Below are positions 22,064 through 31,469 of a stretch of 64,000 bases of DNA, piece after piece. Within the stretch, counting starts at the first letter, position 1; each line of letters starts with the position of its first letter. Below the pieces are notes generated by a model that did not search any database, was not told the origin of the DNA, and worked only from the letters and a program-made list of their open reading frames with translations. The translations under genes were made by a program, and so were the position numbers. The DNA comes from Pedobacter sp. AK013 (lineage in GTDB: Bacteria > Bacteroidota > Bacteroidia > Sphingobacteriales > Sphingobacteriaceae): the NCBI RefSeq assembly GCF_014205835.1, contig NZ_JACHCQ010000026.1, positions 1-64,000 of the forward strand, given 5' to 3'.

Positions 22064-24868
22064 ATGAAAAAACTCTTTCTCCTCGACGGTATGGCGCTAA
22101 TGTACAGGGCGCATTTTGCATTAAGTAAAAATCCGCGTTTTACTTCAACAGGAATCAATACCTCGGCGGTAATGGGCTTTACCAATACTTTGCTCGATGT
22201 TTTGAAGAAAGAGAAACCAACACATATAGCAGTTGTTTTCGATACCGAAGCACCTACTGAAAGGCACACTACCTTCGAAGCCTATAAAGCACAGCGCCAG
22301 GCCATGCCCGAAGATCTGGCCGCAGCAATGCCTTATGTGATTAAATTGATTACTGGTTTTAATATCCCCGTAATTACTTCTGATGGCTACGAAGCCGATG
22401 ATATTATTGGTACGCTGGCAAAAAAAGCGGAACAAAAGGGTTACCAGGTTTACTGTATGACACCAGATAAGGATTTTGCACAATTGGTTTCTGAAAATAT
22501 TTTTATTTACAAACCTGCCCGTATGGGTAACGATATGGAAATATTGGGTGTAAAAGAAGTATTGGCTAAATGGGAAATCGAAAATGTATTGCAGGTGATC
22601 GATATCTTAGGTTTATGGGGCGATGCCGTAGATAATATCCCAGGTATTCCGGGCATAGGCGAGAAAACCGCCAAAGCGCTGATCAAGCAATATGGCTCGA
22701 TGGAAAACATTATTGCCAACTCGCACGAGTTAAAAGGTAAGCAGCGCGAGAACGTAGAAAATTTTGCAGAACAAGGGCTCATTTCCAAAAAACTGGCCAC
22801 GATTTTATTGGATGTACCTGTAGAACTGGATGAAGCTAGCCTCGAACTTTGTGATCCAAGTCGCGATTTATTAGAACCTTTGTTTACCGAGTTAGAATTC
22901 AGGACTTTGGGCCGCAGGGTATTTGGTGATGAATTTTCGGTTACTACTGCACGCTTTCAGGAAGGTACGCAGACCGATTTATTCGGTAACCAGCCAGGGG
23001 AGGCCATTCAATATACGAATACACTTGAAGAAGAACCAGCAGAAAAGCTTCCGGCTAAAACCATCGAAAATACAGCACATGATTATCAGTTGGTTGATAC
23101 CGTTGAACAACGAGCCGATTTAATCAAATTATTGCTCGCCGAAAAAAGGATCTCATTTGATACCGAAACTACAGGTACCGATGCAAACATGGCCGATTTG
23201 GTTGGTCTATCTTTCTCAATAAAACCTGGCACAGGTTATTATATCCCAGTTCCGGCAGACAGAGTAGAAGCTCAGGCGATTGTTGATGAATTTAAGATCG
23301 TATTGGAAAATGAAGAAATCGAAAAAATTGGTCAGAATACCAAATACGACATTTTAGTGCTGAAATGGTATGGCGTGGAAGTAAAAGGAAAACTTTTTGA
23401 TACCATGCTTGCCCACTATCTGATCGATCCAGATACCCGCCATGGTATGGACGTATTATCAGAAAACTACCTCGGTTACTCTCCTATTTCGATTACCAAA
23501 CTGATTGGTGCAAAGGGTAAAAACCAGGGCACCATGCGCGATGTTCCGGTAATTGATGTGGTAGATTATGCCGCCGAGGATGCAGACGTGACACTACAAC
23601 TGGCACATATCTTCGAGCCAAAATTAAAAGAATTAAATGCAGCCAAACTAGCCGAAGAGATTGAGAACCCTTTGGTTTATGTTTTGGCAGATATAGAAAA
23701 GGAAGGTGTTCGTATCGATATCGAAACCTTAAAAGCTTATTCTAAAGAGCTCGAAACTGAAATTATTAAGTTTGAGCAGAATGTTTACGATAAAGCAGGA
23801 GTTAAATTTAACCTGGCTTCGCCAAAACAATTAGGAGAGGTTTTATTTGATAAACTTCAGCTCGATCCGAAAGCTAAAAAGACTAAAACAGGTCAATATC
23901 AGACTGGCGAAGATGTTTTGTTGGCATTAGCCAGTAAGAGTGATATTGTACAGGATATTTTAGATTTCCGCCAGTTGCAGAAACTTAGATCAACCTATGT
24001 AGATGCATTACCGTTAATGGTTAACCCTAAAACGGGCAGGGTGCATACGTCCTACAATCAGGCTGTCGCTGCAACAGGAAGATTAAGTTCTAACAATCCA
24101 AATTTACAGAATATCCCGATCCGTACCGAGCGCGGAAGAGAAGTACGCAAAGCCTTTATTGCAAGAGATGAAAACCACATTTTGTTATCAGCCGATTATT
24201 CGCAGATAGAATTGCGCATTATTGCCGAAATAAGTAAAGAAGAGAACATGCTCGATGCTTTTAACAAAGGGATCGATATCCACACCGCAACAGCGGCTAA
24301 AGTATATGGTGTAAGTATCGAAGAAGTGGACGGAACGCAGCGCAGAAATGCCAAAGCGGTTAACTTCGGAATCATTTATGGTCAATCTGCCTTTGGCTTA
24401 TCTCAGAACTTAGGCATTCCGCGTAAAGAGGCAGCTGAGATTATTGAACAATACTTTGCGCAATATCCCGGCATTAAACGTTACATGAGTGATACCATGA
24501 ATTTTGCGCGTGAGAATGGGTTTGTAGAAACCATAATGGGTAGAAGACGTTATTTAAGAGACATTAACTCAGCCAACCAAACGGTAAGAGGTTTTGCAGA
24601 ACGGAATGCCATTAATGCGCCTATACAGGGCTCTGCGGCCGATATGATCAAGATTGCAATGATTAATATCCATAAAGAAATGAAAGTGCAGAATTTGCAA
24701 TCAACCATGACGATGCAGGTGCATGATGAGCTAGTATTTGATGTGCTGAAATCTGAAAAAGAAGCCATGAAAGCAATTATTCAGGATAAAATGGCCAATG
24801 CCATTAAATTAACTGTGCCTATTGTTGTAGAAATTGGTGAAGGGGATAATTGGTTGGCTGCACATTAA
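22064..24868 (+). CDS. polA: DNA polymerase I
   Basis: 934 aa, full length, three domains. Residues 1-290 form the 5' nuclease (DTEAPTERHTTFEAYKAQR, YEADDIIGTLA, TPDKDFAQLV). Residues about 340-530 form a 3'-5' exonuclease with the catalytic residues intact (Asp366 and Glu368 in DTETTG, NTKYDILVLKW, YAAEDADVTL), so proofreading should be active, unlike in many Gram-positive homologues. Residues 540-934 are the polymerase: motif A DYSQIELRI (Asp711), motif B RRNAKAVNFGIIYG, motif C VHDELVF (His887-Glu889). Repair and Okazaki-fragment maturation in the cytoplasm. Transcribed singly. Confidence 0.98.
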   Translation: MKKLFLLDGMALMYRAHFALSKNPRFTSTGINTSAVMGFTNTLLDVLKKEKPTHIAVVFDTEAPTERHTTFEAYKAQRQAMPEDLAAAMPYVIKLITGFNIPVITSDGYEADDIIGTLAKKAEQKGYQVYCMTPDKDFAQLVSENIFIYKPARMGNDMEILGVKEVLAKWEIENVLQVIDILGLWGDAVDNIPGIPGIGEKTAKALIKQYGSMENIIANSHELKGKQRENVENFAEQGLISKKLATILLDVPVELDEASLELCDPSRDLLEPLFTELEFRTLGRRVFGDEFSVTTARFQEGTQTDLFGNQPGEAIQYTNTLEEEPAEKLPAKTIENTAHDYQLVDTVEQRADLIKLLLAEKRISFDTETTGTDANMADLVGLSFSIKPGTGYYIPVPADRVEAQAIVDEFKIVLENEEIEKIGQNTKYDILVLKWYGVEVKGKLFDTMLAHYLIDPDTRHGMDVLSENYLGYSPISITKLIGAKGKNQGTMRDVPVIDVVDYAAEDADVTLQLAHIFEPKLKELNAAKLAEEIENPLVYVLADIEKEGVRIDIETLKAYSKELETEIIKFEQNVYDKAGVKFNLASPKQLGEVLFDKLQLDPKAKKTKTGQYQTGEDVLLALASKSDIVQDILDFRQLQKLRSTYVDALPLMVNPKTGRVHTSYNQAVAATGRLSSNNPNLQNIPIRTERGREVRKAFIARDENHILLSADYSQIELRIIAEISKEENMLDAFNKGIDIHTATAAKVYGVSIEEVDGTQRRNAKAVNFGIIYGQSAFGLSQNLGIPRKEAAEIIEQYFAQYPGIKRYMSDTMNFARENGFVETIMGRRRYLRDINSANQTVRGFAERNAINAPIQGSAADMIKIAMINIHKEMKVQNLQSTMTMQVHDELVFDVLKSEKEAMKAIIQDKMANAIKLTVPIVVEIGEGDNWLAAH

Positions 24869-24962
24869 AAAATAAAAATATTTGTTATCTTCATAAAAAC
24901 TTCATCCCGATTAATCAATTTTATATCAACAAATAAACGAGTAAAACAAAAATCGAAAAAAC

Positions 24963-25304
24963 ATGAAAAAGTTATTGAGTTTAATCGCAATCGCAGCATT
25001 TGGTTTAACAACTGCATTTGCTCAAACACCAGCTACTGCTCCTGCAGCTAAAGCTAAAACAGTTGTTAAGAAAGAAGTAAAAACAACTACTGCTCCAGTA
25101 AAAGCAGGTGCTAAAATGGAAGCTAAAAAAGTAGAAACTAAAACAACTACTACAGCTGCCAAGGTAAAAGCAGATGGCACGCCAGATATGCGTTTTAAAG
25201 AAAATAAAGCAAAAGCGGTAACTAAAGTTGCTGGTCCAACTAAAAAAGACGGTACAGCAGATATGCGCTATAAAGCAAATAAAGCTGCTGCTAAAAAGAA
25301 TTAG
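24963..25304 (+). CDS. Small secreted Lys/Ala/Thr-rich protein with DGTxDMR repeats
   Basis: 113 aa. The signal peptide ends AFAQ near residue 21. The mature part is low complexity (Lys, Ala, Thr, Val), very basic, and carries two copies of a motif of the form DGTxDMRxKxNKA (residues about 72-84 and 97-109). It has no Cys and no predicted fold. I know this motif only from small exported proteins in related bacteria and give no function. An excellent terminator follows. Confidence 0.85.
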   Translation: MKKLLSLIAIAAFGLTTAFAQTPATAPAAKAKTVVKKEVKTTTAPVKAGAKMEAKKVETKTTTTAAKVKADGTPDMRFKENKAKAVTKVAGPTKKDGTADMRYKANKAAAKKN

Positions 25305-25325
25305 GTTCAGGTTTATAATTTGAAA

Positions 25326-25351
25326 GGGTCTCTAATGAAAATTAGAGGCCC
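25326..25351 (+). terminator. Terminator after the Lys/Ala-rich gene
   Basis: GGGTCTCTAAT / ATTAGAGGCCC stem with one G-T pair, GAAA loop, then six T. The T run is on the plus strand. Confidence 0.88.
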
Positions 25352-25381
25352 TTTTTTGTTTTAATGGCGACCTGTTGAAAA

Positions 25382-26059
25382 TTATAAACTTATCGTTTCC
25401 CCAATTTTTGGCAACAATAAGGTTTTATTTTCGCGTTTAAATTTATCTAACGCAGCCTGTGTATCAATTTCAATTACCGGGAAAGTATTGTAGTGCACAC
25501 CAATTACATTGTCACAGTCGAAATATTTAGTCGCAATCAAAGCATCATCAACATCCATGGTGTAATTCCCGCCAATGGGTAAGATGGCATAATCCAGATT
25601 GTAAATATCAGCCAAAACTTTCATCTCGATGGTTAATCCCGTATCGCCTGCAAAATAAATCTGTTTACCGCCTACTTCAAGTACAAAACCAGCAGGATTT
25701 CCACCGTAACTTCCATCTGGGAAACCTGATGAATGTGTAGCTGGTACCATGCGTACAGTTCCCCAATCAAAAGTAAATTTACCGAAATTCATTCCATGCA
25801 CTTTTTCTACCCCCTGTTTCGAAACCCAATCAATAATTTCTGGTATGGCTATAACCGTAGCCTGAGTTTGTTTTGCCAGGGGTACAAGATCGGCCACATG
25901 ATCCCCGTGACCATGACTTACCAATATGTAATCGGCCTCAATGGCTTTAATATCTATATTTTTAGCCAGGGGATTGTGCGATATAAACGGATCGAATAGT
26001 AATTTTTTACCAGCTGCTTCCAGTAAGAAACATGATTGGCCGTAATAAGTATATTTCAT
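25382..26059 (-). CDS. Metal-dependent hydrolase, UPF0173 (MBL fold)
   Basis: 225 aa, the full length of UPF0173/YtkL-like proteins. Starts MKYTYYGQSCFLLEAAGKKLLFDPFIS. Metal ligands are in VSHGHGDHVAD (His49, His51, Asp53, His54); others are in THSSGF, YFAGDTGL and GVHYNTFPVI. The substrate is unknown; some homologues cleave phosphoester or acyl bonds. It lies 99 bases after ybaB on the same strand. Confidence 0.93.
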   Translation of the reverse strand: MKYTYYGQSCFLLEAAGKKLLFDPFISHNPLAKNIDIKAIEADYILVSHGHGDHVADLVPLAKQTQATVIAIPEIIDWVSKQGVEKVHGMNFGKFTFDWGTVRMVPATHSSGFPDGSYGGNPAGFVLEVGGKQIYFAGDTGLTIEMKVLADIYNLDYAILPIGGNYTMDVDDALIATKYFDCDNVIGVHYNTFPVIEIDTQAALDKFKRENKTLLLPKIGETISL

Positions 26060-26158
26060 AATAATAGTATCTAGATTTGAATAACAAGTAGCAAGATCTG
26101 AGAATTGAGTATTAAGACTGATTGTTTTAAGTATAACAGTTGAGTCTTCTAATGGTTT

Positions 26159-26464
26159 TTATTGGCCAAACATACCGCCTAACCCACCTAGCATATCTTG
26201 TGCCGATGCCTGCATTTCGGCTGCACTAACTTGCTCGGCGCTTGCCATCGCTTTGTTAATAGCCGTTAACAAAAGTTCTTCTAATTCTTCCTTATCGGCA
26301 TTTTTCAAAAACTCTTCATCAATAGAAACTCCGGTAATGGCTTTGTTGGCGGTAGCAGTAATTTTTATTGCGCCATTTTCAACTTCGCCAAATACCGAGA
26401 TAGTATCCAAACGTTTTTTAATTTCTTCGGCTTTTTGTTGAGCCGCAAATAATTTATCGAACAT
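26159..26464 (-). CDS. ybaB: YbaB/EbfC-family nucleoid-associated protein
   Basis: 101 aa, a small helical dimeric DNA-binding protein. Typical features: MFDKLFAAQQKAEEIKKRLDTISVFGEVENGAIKITATANKAITGVSIDEEFL, then a LEELLLTAINKAMASAEQVSAAEMQ helix and a Gly-rich tail GGLGGMFGQ. In most bacteria ybaB sits with dnaX/recR; here it follows a membrane protein and a serine hydrolase instead, with 23 bases between, so it is probably the third gene of that operon. Confidence 0.93.
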   Translation of the reverse strand: MFDKLFAAQQKAEEIKKRLDTISVFGEVENGAIKITATANKAITGVSIDEEFLKNADKEELEELLLTAINKAMASAEQVSAAEMQASAQDMLGGLGGMFGQ

Positions 26465-26487
26465 AATCGTTTTGTTTAATAATAAAA

Positions 26488-27471
26488 CTAAATCCGGCCT
26501 AAAATCGTATTGGCCTCATCAAGGAAGCGCTCAATCTTTTTAGTGCCTATAAAACTTTTAAGGTTTAAAGTGATTGTTTTGTTTTTGGCAGGTAATAAAA
26601 TCTCTGCCCTAACTTCGGTACCCGAATAAATAAGATTGGTTGTTTTACGGATAACCTGAAAACGGATCAGATCATCAAAAGGATATTCTTTTTTAAAACG
26701 GCCAGCAAAAGTAGAACGGATAATTTTTTTTTGGCTTTTATCAAAGCGGAAGTTAGAGGTTGCTGCAAAAAGAAGCGCTAAACCGATTGCTGCGGGAAAA
26801 TAGGTTAAGAGTATTTTTTGAAAAGACCCTTCTTTTGATAAAAAATCTGGACTAAACAATATGGCTACAGTAGCACCGATCAAAATCAATCCAACAATAA
26901 GGTTTCCTATCTTATTATCCCGCAACAGGTAAACACCACTTTCTTCTCTGAAAAATCTAAAATCGTAAATGGTCTGTTTGGGAATTACAGGTACATTGGC
27001 AAAAACCAGCTCATCAATCTTGGGTAATACCTCTTGCTGAAAAGCAATCAGGTTGGCATTAGTGGCTTTGCTGTATCCGGAAGAAACAATTAAGCCTTTG
27101 CCATGCCTGTTACTTTTTTTGAACAGTTTATAATTAAAACCGCTTCCTAGTACTTCGTATGGTTCTACTGAAGCGATATCATCAAAAGGAATTGATCCGG
27201 TTGGCAAAAACGCAATCTTTTTATATAAAATTCTATTGTTCCCATCAAAAATTACTTTTGTTTCGGCAATAAAAATCAGCATTAATGGAATCAATAAAAG
27301 GAAGCCGTAATATCCTAAGGTAAAGCCAGTAGAATAACCTTGCACTGATCTCGATAAAAAGAAAATAAAGGCCGCAATCAGCACAAAGAAAATAACACCA
27401 ACTATCCTTAAATTTCTTTTAGGATAGTTGGTTAACGCACTTGGTTCTATAATCCATTTAGTTTTTGCCAT
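26488..27471 (-). CDS. Membrane protein with two similar halves (PH-like domains)
   Basis: 327 aa. Four hydrophobic helices in two pairs (about 22-42 and 47-68; about 188-206 and 213-233). Each pair is followed by a similar soluble stretch: FDGNNRILYKKIAFLPTGSI-PFDDI and FDKSQKKIIRSTFAGRFKKE-YPFDDL, both continuing as beta strands. The pattern of two helices plus a small beta domain, repeated, suggests an internal duplication of a bacterial PH-like domain. No enzyme residues. It lies 6 bases after the serine hydrolase stop and 23 before ybaB. Function unknown. Confidence 0.82.
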   Translation of the reverse strand: MAKTKWIIEPSALTNYPKRNLRIVGVIFFVLIAAFIFFLSRSVQGYSTGFTLGYYGFLLLIPLMLIFIAETKVIFDGNNRILYKKIAFLPTGSIPFDDIASVEPYEVLGSGFNYKLFKKSNRHGKGLIVSSGYSKATNANLIAFQQEVLPKIDELVFANVPVIPKQTIYDFRFFREESGVYLLRDNKIGNLIVGLILIGATVAILFSPDFLSKEGSFQKILLTYFPAAIGLALLFAATSNFRFDKSQKKIIRSTFAGRFKKEYPFDDLIRFQVIRKTTNLIYSGTEVRAEILLPAKNKTITLNLKSFIGTKKIERFLDEANTILGRI

Positions 27472-27477
27472 AAAAAA

Positions 27478-28707
27478 TTAATCTTCGTCTGAACCAGGCA
27501 AACTTCCGTTGCCATGGTAGGCACCTTTACGGATAATAGGCATATTGAAGTGTTTATAAAGTTCGTCAAGATGCATCAAACTTCCATTAGTAAGGTTACC
27601 TAAAAATATAATCACAATATTTTTATCTAAATCCCTCACATAAATATGGCGAAAACCATGCCACCAACCTGTATGGTAAACTACTTTGTCCATCTTTTCT
27701 CCATCGAACATCCTCCAACCATAACCATAGTTAAAGTGACCATTTACGGGCTTATTACGACCTACGTATGCTGAATCTAGGCTTTTTTTAGTTAATAATC
27801 GCCCATTTTTCAGGTATTTATCAAATAATACTAAATCGTGTACCGTACTGTAAATGCCCTTATCTCCAACTGGCCCGTCTAAAAAATTCTGGGCAACAGA
27901 ATATCTCCAGGTACGGTCATGACCAACCACATCAACAGGAATTTTTTCATACTCGGTGGTGCTATATACATGTGTATGTTTTAATCCGGCAGGTTTAAAC
28001 ACATGCTCCATCATATACTGTGAATAACGCTGTCCGGTAACCTTTTCTATAATAGCCCCCAAAACCATAAAGTTTGAGTTGTTATAGTGAAAACGGTTAT
28101 CTGGTTTAGTGTATGGGTTTGGCTTCCGCTCGGCAATAACATTCATTACTTCCTGGTTGGTTACCCCTTTTTTCATATTGCGTTTTTCCTTACGCCAGAT
28201 ATCATCAATGAAATAAACATAGTTCATCATGCCACTTCGGTGAGAAAGTAACAGTTTCACCGTTATGCCTTCATATGGGAAATTAGGGTAGAATTTTTTA
28301 ACATTATCGTTCAATGAAAGTTTCCCTGCCTCTACCAATTGCATAATGGCTGTACCGGTAAAAGTTTTGGTAATTGAGGCCAGCTCAAATTCTGAATTGA
28401 TGGTTAAACTGTCACGGTGCAGGTAATCGGCCCAACCTATGGCTTTTTCGTAAAGAATTTTTCCATCTTTGGCTACCAGCATGTTTCCATTGAAACCGAA
28501 TTTCCGGTGTAGGTTATCTACAAAATCAGCTATCCATTTATCGCCTTTTTGTGGGTTATAAACCAGTAACAGGCTATCTGCTTTGTCGTCTTCTTTAGTG
28601 CGGATTTTTTTTTCAGCCGCCTTTTTCTCTTCAGATTTTTTGCTTGAGCAAGCGGTTAATAAAGTTGCAGAGAGGGCTAATGCTGAACATATATATCGAA
28701 AATTCAT
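27478..28707 (-). CDS. Serine hydrolase, class C beta-lactamase/PBP-like lipoprotein
   Basis: 409 aa. Lipoprotein signal with lipobox LTAC (Cys20), followed by a charged linker. The beta-lactamase/transpeptidase fold shows the active-site tetrad: SxxK as SITK (Ser111, Lys114), the tyrosine box as YNN (Tyr208-Asn210), and HTG in VYHTGWWHG. This motif set fits D-alanyl-D-alanine peptidases, esterases and beta-lactamases alike; the sequence does not tell which. Anchored in the envelope. First gene of an operon with the duplicated membrane protein and ybaB. Confidence 0.93.
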   Translation of the reverse strand: MNFRYICSALALSATLLTACSSKKSEEKKAAEKKIRTKEDDKADSLLLVYNPQKGDKWIADFVDNLHRKFGFNGNMLVAKDGKILYEKAIGWADYLHRDSLTINSEFELASITKTFTGTAIMQLVEAGKLSLNDNVKKFYPNFPYEGITVKLLLSHRSGMMNYVYFIDDIWRKEKRNMKKGVTNQEVMNVIAERKPNPYTKPDNRFHYNNSNFMVLGAIIEKVTGQRYSQYMMEHVFKPAGLKHTHVYSTTEYEKIPVDVVGHDRTWRYSVAQNFLDGPVGDKGIYSTVHDLVLFDKYLKNGRLLTKKSLDSAYVGRNKPVNGHFNYGYGWRMFDGEKMDKVVYHTGWWHGFRHIYVRDLDKNIVIIFLGNLTNGSLMHLDELYKHFNMPIIRKGAYHGNGSLPGSDED

Positions 28708-28775
28708 TTATATTGGGAGTAGTGTATTTAAAACCCGAAAATTAAAGAATTTTAGACGGTTAAAACGAAAGAGTT

Positions 28776-29327
28776 TTACACATTTTCGCAATTTTGGTTG
28801 TACCAGCATTCAAATAAATGACCTTTACTTCCATAAACGGGGTCGCTGTCTGGATTTTTCACTTTAGCTATGGTTTCGTCTGCTTCAAGCCGCTCCTCTG
28901 CTTTGCCATATTTAATGTCATAATCTGAGCCATTCGGGTATGCACCAACAACAGTGAAGTCGCCGGTCGAATTCAGTTTTTTATGCGCTACACCTGCAGG
29001 AATGATAATTACATCACCTTTATCCAACTCTATACAAACCCCATGATCGCCTCCAAACTGCACATCGGCTTTGCCACAAAATACGCCCATTACTTCATGA
29101 GTATTGCTATGGTAATGGTGATAATCAAAGATGCCATCCACCCAGGCATTGGTGTATCCGTTCTGTGCGAAAACCCTTTTGATCACGTCTTCAGTATCAT
29201 CAGGATGCAACCTGAATGTGCCTTTGTAAATCATTAAAGGTAAATTAGGGTTATTTGGGAAATTGCCATTCTCCTCTATTTTATGTGCAACCAGATAAGC
29301 TTCTTGAATTAATTTTTCTTTGTCCAT
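28776..29327 (-). CDS. Cupin-domain protein, YjlB-like
   Basis: 183 aa, a single conserved cupin barrel. Metal-binding motif 1 is FDYHHYHSNTHEVMGVFCGKADVQFGG (His71, His73, Glu78 being likely ligands) and motif 2 is GDVIIIPAGVAHKKL. Length and the opening (AYLVAHKIEENGNFPNNPNLPLMIYKGTF) match the Bacillus YjlB group of uncharacterised cupins. No signal peptide, so cytoplasmic. Monocistronic. Confidence 0.92.
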   Translation of the reverse strand: MDKEKLIQEAYLVAHKIEENGNFPNNPNLPLMIYKGTFRLHPDDTEDVIKRVFAQNGYTNAWVDGIFDYHHYHSNTHEVMGVFCGKADVQFGGDHGVCIELDKGDVIIIPAGVAHKKLNSTGDFTVVGAYPNGSDYDIKYGKAEERLEADETIAKVKNPDSDPVYGSKGHLFECWYNQNCENV

Positions 29328-29420
29328 GATTTGGGTGTTTTAATAATTAACAAAGTAATTGGCAAAGGGTTTAAAGATTTGGATGGTTTCCTGCGGATTT
29401 ATATTTTGTATAGAAGTGGT

Positions 29421-29520
29421 CGTCATTGCGAGAAGGCTTTTTCAGCCGACGAAGCAATCTTTACGCGATCGCGAATAGCAGTAGTAAAAGATCGCTTCGT
29501 CGTTCCTCCTCGCAATGACG
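29421..29520. repeat. Full palindromic repeat, CGTCATTGCGAG type
   Basis: 100 bases bounded by a perfect 12-bp inverted repeat, CGTCATTGCGAG / CTCGCAATGACG, with a second inner pairing (GACGAAGCAATCTTTACGCG / TAAAAGATCGCTTCGTCG region). Lies between the cupin gene and the 3' end of the DUF885 gene. Half copy at 4009-4032. Confidence 0.9.
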
Positions 29521-29527
29521 AATAGTT

Positions 29528-31306
29528 CTATTTCTGGCTTTCTGCCCAGGTATCCATCTTAGCTTCAAAAACAGATAAGGGGAAAGATCCATCTTTCAAA
29601 ACTGCAGTATGAAAAGCTGCCAATTTAAACTTCGGACCTAATGCTTTCTCATATTTGGTTCTCAATTCCCTTATTTTCATTGCGCCTGTTTTATAGCCCA
29701 AAGCCTGCGCAGGTATACCCATATAACGTTCAATTTCTGCCGTTGCACCTTCGGTACTAATGGCTTCGTTATCTGTCATGTATTTTATAGCCTCTTCTCT
29801 GCTCATGTTTTTGGTGTGGATGGCCACATCAACCACCAAACGGATGGCTCTATGCATTTCATCACCCAATGCACCCATGTGCTGATAAGGATCCTGATAT
29901 AAGCCTAATTCTTTACCCAACGATTCGCAATATAAGGCCCAACCTTCTACATAAGCATTATGCCCGCCAAAGCGGCGGAAATTAGGTAGCGATTTATTTT
30001 CTTGGGTTAAAGAAATCTGGTAATGGTGACCGGGTATTGCTTCATGCAAGAAAAGAGATTCCATTCCTGAGGTGGTGTTAAATGTTTTGGCATCTAAAAT
30101 TGGCACATAAAAGATGCCTGGACGTGATCCATCGGCAGAACCCGGATTGTATTCTGCACTTGCCGATGCTGCTCTGAAAGCTTCGGTTTGGCGGATTTCG
30201 AAAGGTGTTTTAGGCTCTACATCAAACATCTTTTTCAAATTGGGTTTCATGCGCTGATGGATATTTTCAAAGGCCGCTAACACTTCTTTTGGTGTTTTAT
30301 AAGGCATGAATTTTTTATCTGTTTTCATGTATTCGAAAAAAGCCTTTAAATCGCCCTTAAAGCCAACCAGATTTTTAATGCTGTCCATTTGGCCTTTAAT
30401 CCTGGCAACTTCTTTTAAGCCTGTTTGATAGATCTCTTCAGGTGTTTTGTTGGTGGTAGTTTGTTGTTTAACCAGATAAGTGTACCAGGCCAAGCCACCT
30501 GGCATGGCAGAATAACCCGAGGTAGTTCTTGTTTTTGGCAGGTATTCGTTCTGCAGGTAATCGCCCAATTTTTTATAGGTTGGGATAATTACTTTAGTAA
30601 TCGAATTGCGATAAGCTTCCGTTAACTTTTGCTTATCAGCGGCTGAAAAACTTGAAGGCATTAATTTTATCGGTCCGTAAAATAAACTTTGCTCGGGTGT
30701 AGCCACAACCATACTCTGCATCTGAGGGATCATCTTAACCACCAATGCTTTTGGCAGTACAATACCTGCTGCCACACCTTTTTTAAAATTACCAATGGCG
30801 GTATCGGCCCATATCGCAAATGCATCAACACGTTTTAGCCAGTCTTCGTAGTTTTTTACCGTTTTAAAAGGCTGGATCCCCGTTCCAGAGCCAAATTGCC
30901 CAATGGTTAGGGGCAAAGCAAACATCTGGTTAAAAGGCAGGTATTCGGAATGATATTTTAATCCTTCCAGATTAATTTCCAGTTGATCTTTTAGGTAGTC
31001 ATACGATAATTTGTCGTTTGCGCCAAGGCTTTCGCGGTCATATTTTCCCAAGCTATCCAGATAACGCTGATTGTAGCTTTTAAACGCTTTTAAATAGGCT
31101 TGCGATCCATCATTGGCCAAAAGATCGTTATAACGTTCATCTCCGATATAGGTGGCGCTTAATGGGTTTATTTTTAATCCATCCTGATAATATTGTTCAC
31201 AAAGGGCCGCAAAGGTTTTGTTTTCTGTGCCATTATCAGAACTGTTTTTTTGCTTACAGGAAAGCATTGCAGTAATGCAGGCAGCAAAAAGAAGTGTTTT
31301 TTTCAT
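29528..31306 (-). CDS. DUF885-family lipoprotein (probable metallopeptidase)
   Basis: 592 aa from the ATG at 31306 (MKKTLLFAACITAMLSCKQK). The longer frame start at 31429 would place the lipoprotein signal 41 residues inside the protein and is rejected. Lipobox MLSC, so anchored in the envelope. The DUF885 signature HEAIPGHHYQISLTQE carries the family HExxxGHH metal motif; FYVPILDAKTFNTTSGMESLFLHE and YVEGWALYCESLGKELGLYQDP are also characteristic. Proteins of this family are thought to be zinc peptidases, but I cannot tell the substrate. Confidence 0.92.
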   Translation of the reverse strand: MKKTLLFAACITAMLSCKQKNSSDNGTENKTFAALCEQYYQDGLKINPLSATYIGDERYNDLLANDGSQAYLKAFKSYNQRYLDSLGKYDRESLGANDKLSYDYLKDQLEINLEGLKYHSEYLPFNQMFALPLTIGQFGSGTGIQPFKTVKNYEDWLKRVDAFAIWADTAIGNFKKGVAAGIVLPKALVVKMIPQMQSMVVATPEQSLFYGPIKLMPSSFSAADKQKLTEAYRNSITKVIIPTYKKLGDYLQNEYLPKTRTTSGYSAMPGGLAWYTYLVKQQTTTNKTPEEIYQTGLKEVARIKGQMDSIKNLVGFKGDLKAFFEYMKTDKKFMPYKTPKEVLAAFENIHQRMKPNLKKMFDVEPKTPFEIRQTEAFRAASASAEYNPGSADGSRPGIFYVPILDAKTFNTTSGMESLFLHEAIPGHHYQISLTQENKSLPNFRRFGGHNAYVEGWALYCESLGKELGLYQDPYQHMGALGDEMHRAIRLVVDVAIHTKNMSREEAIKYMTDNEAISTEGATAEIERYMGIPAQALGYKTGAMKIRELRTKYEKALGPKFKLAAFHTAVLKDGSFPLSVFEAKMDTWAESQK

Positions 31307-31378
31307 TTGTTTAGATTTAAGGTCTTTAATCAAAAATAGCAAATTAAGTGGCCATTTGCTAAAAGCCTTAAATGCAAA

Positions 31379-31402
31379 AAAGCCATCCTTAAGGATGGCT
31401 TT
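31379..31402 (-). terminator. Terminator of the pdhA-aceF operon
   Basis: AAAGCCATCCTT AAGGATGGCTTT, a perfect 24-base palindrome. On the minus strand it is extended by a T run. Confidence 0.85.
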
Positions 31403-31418
31403 AATTTTTATAATGAGA

Positions 31419-31462
31419 TCCTTCAACAAGCGCTCCGTAGGTGTCCTTTGAACAGGATGACA
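31419..31462. repeat. Part copy of the GTCATCC-type repeat
   Basis: In reverse complement this reads GTCATCCTGTTCAAAGGACA then CCTACGGAGCGCTTGTTGAA, close to the left half of 7120-7207. It lies directly after the aceF stop. Confidence 0.7.
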
Positions 31463-31469
31463 ATACGTA

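Noticed and set aside
22064..24868. Loss of proofreading in DNA polymerase I
   Set aside because: The exonuclease residues (DTETTG, NTKYD, YAAEDAD) are all present.
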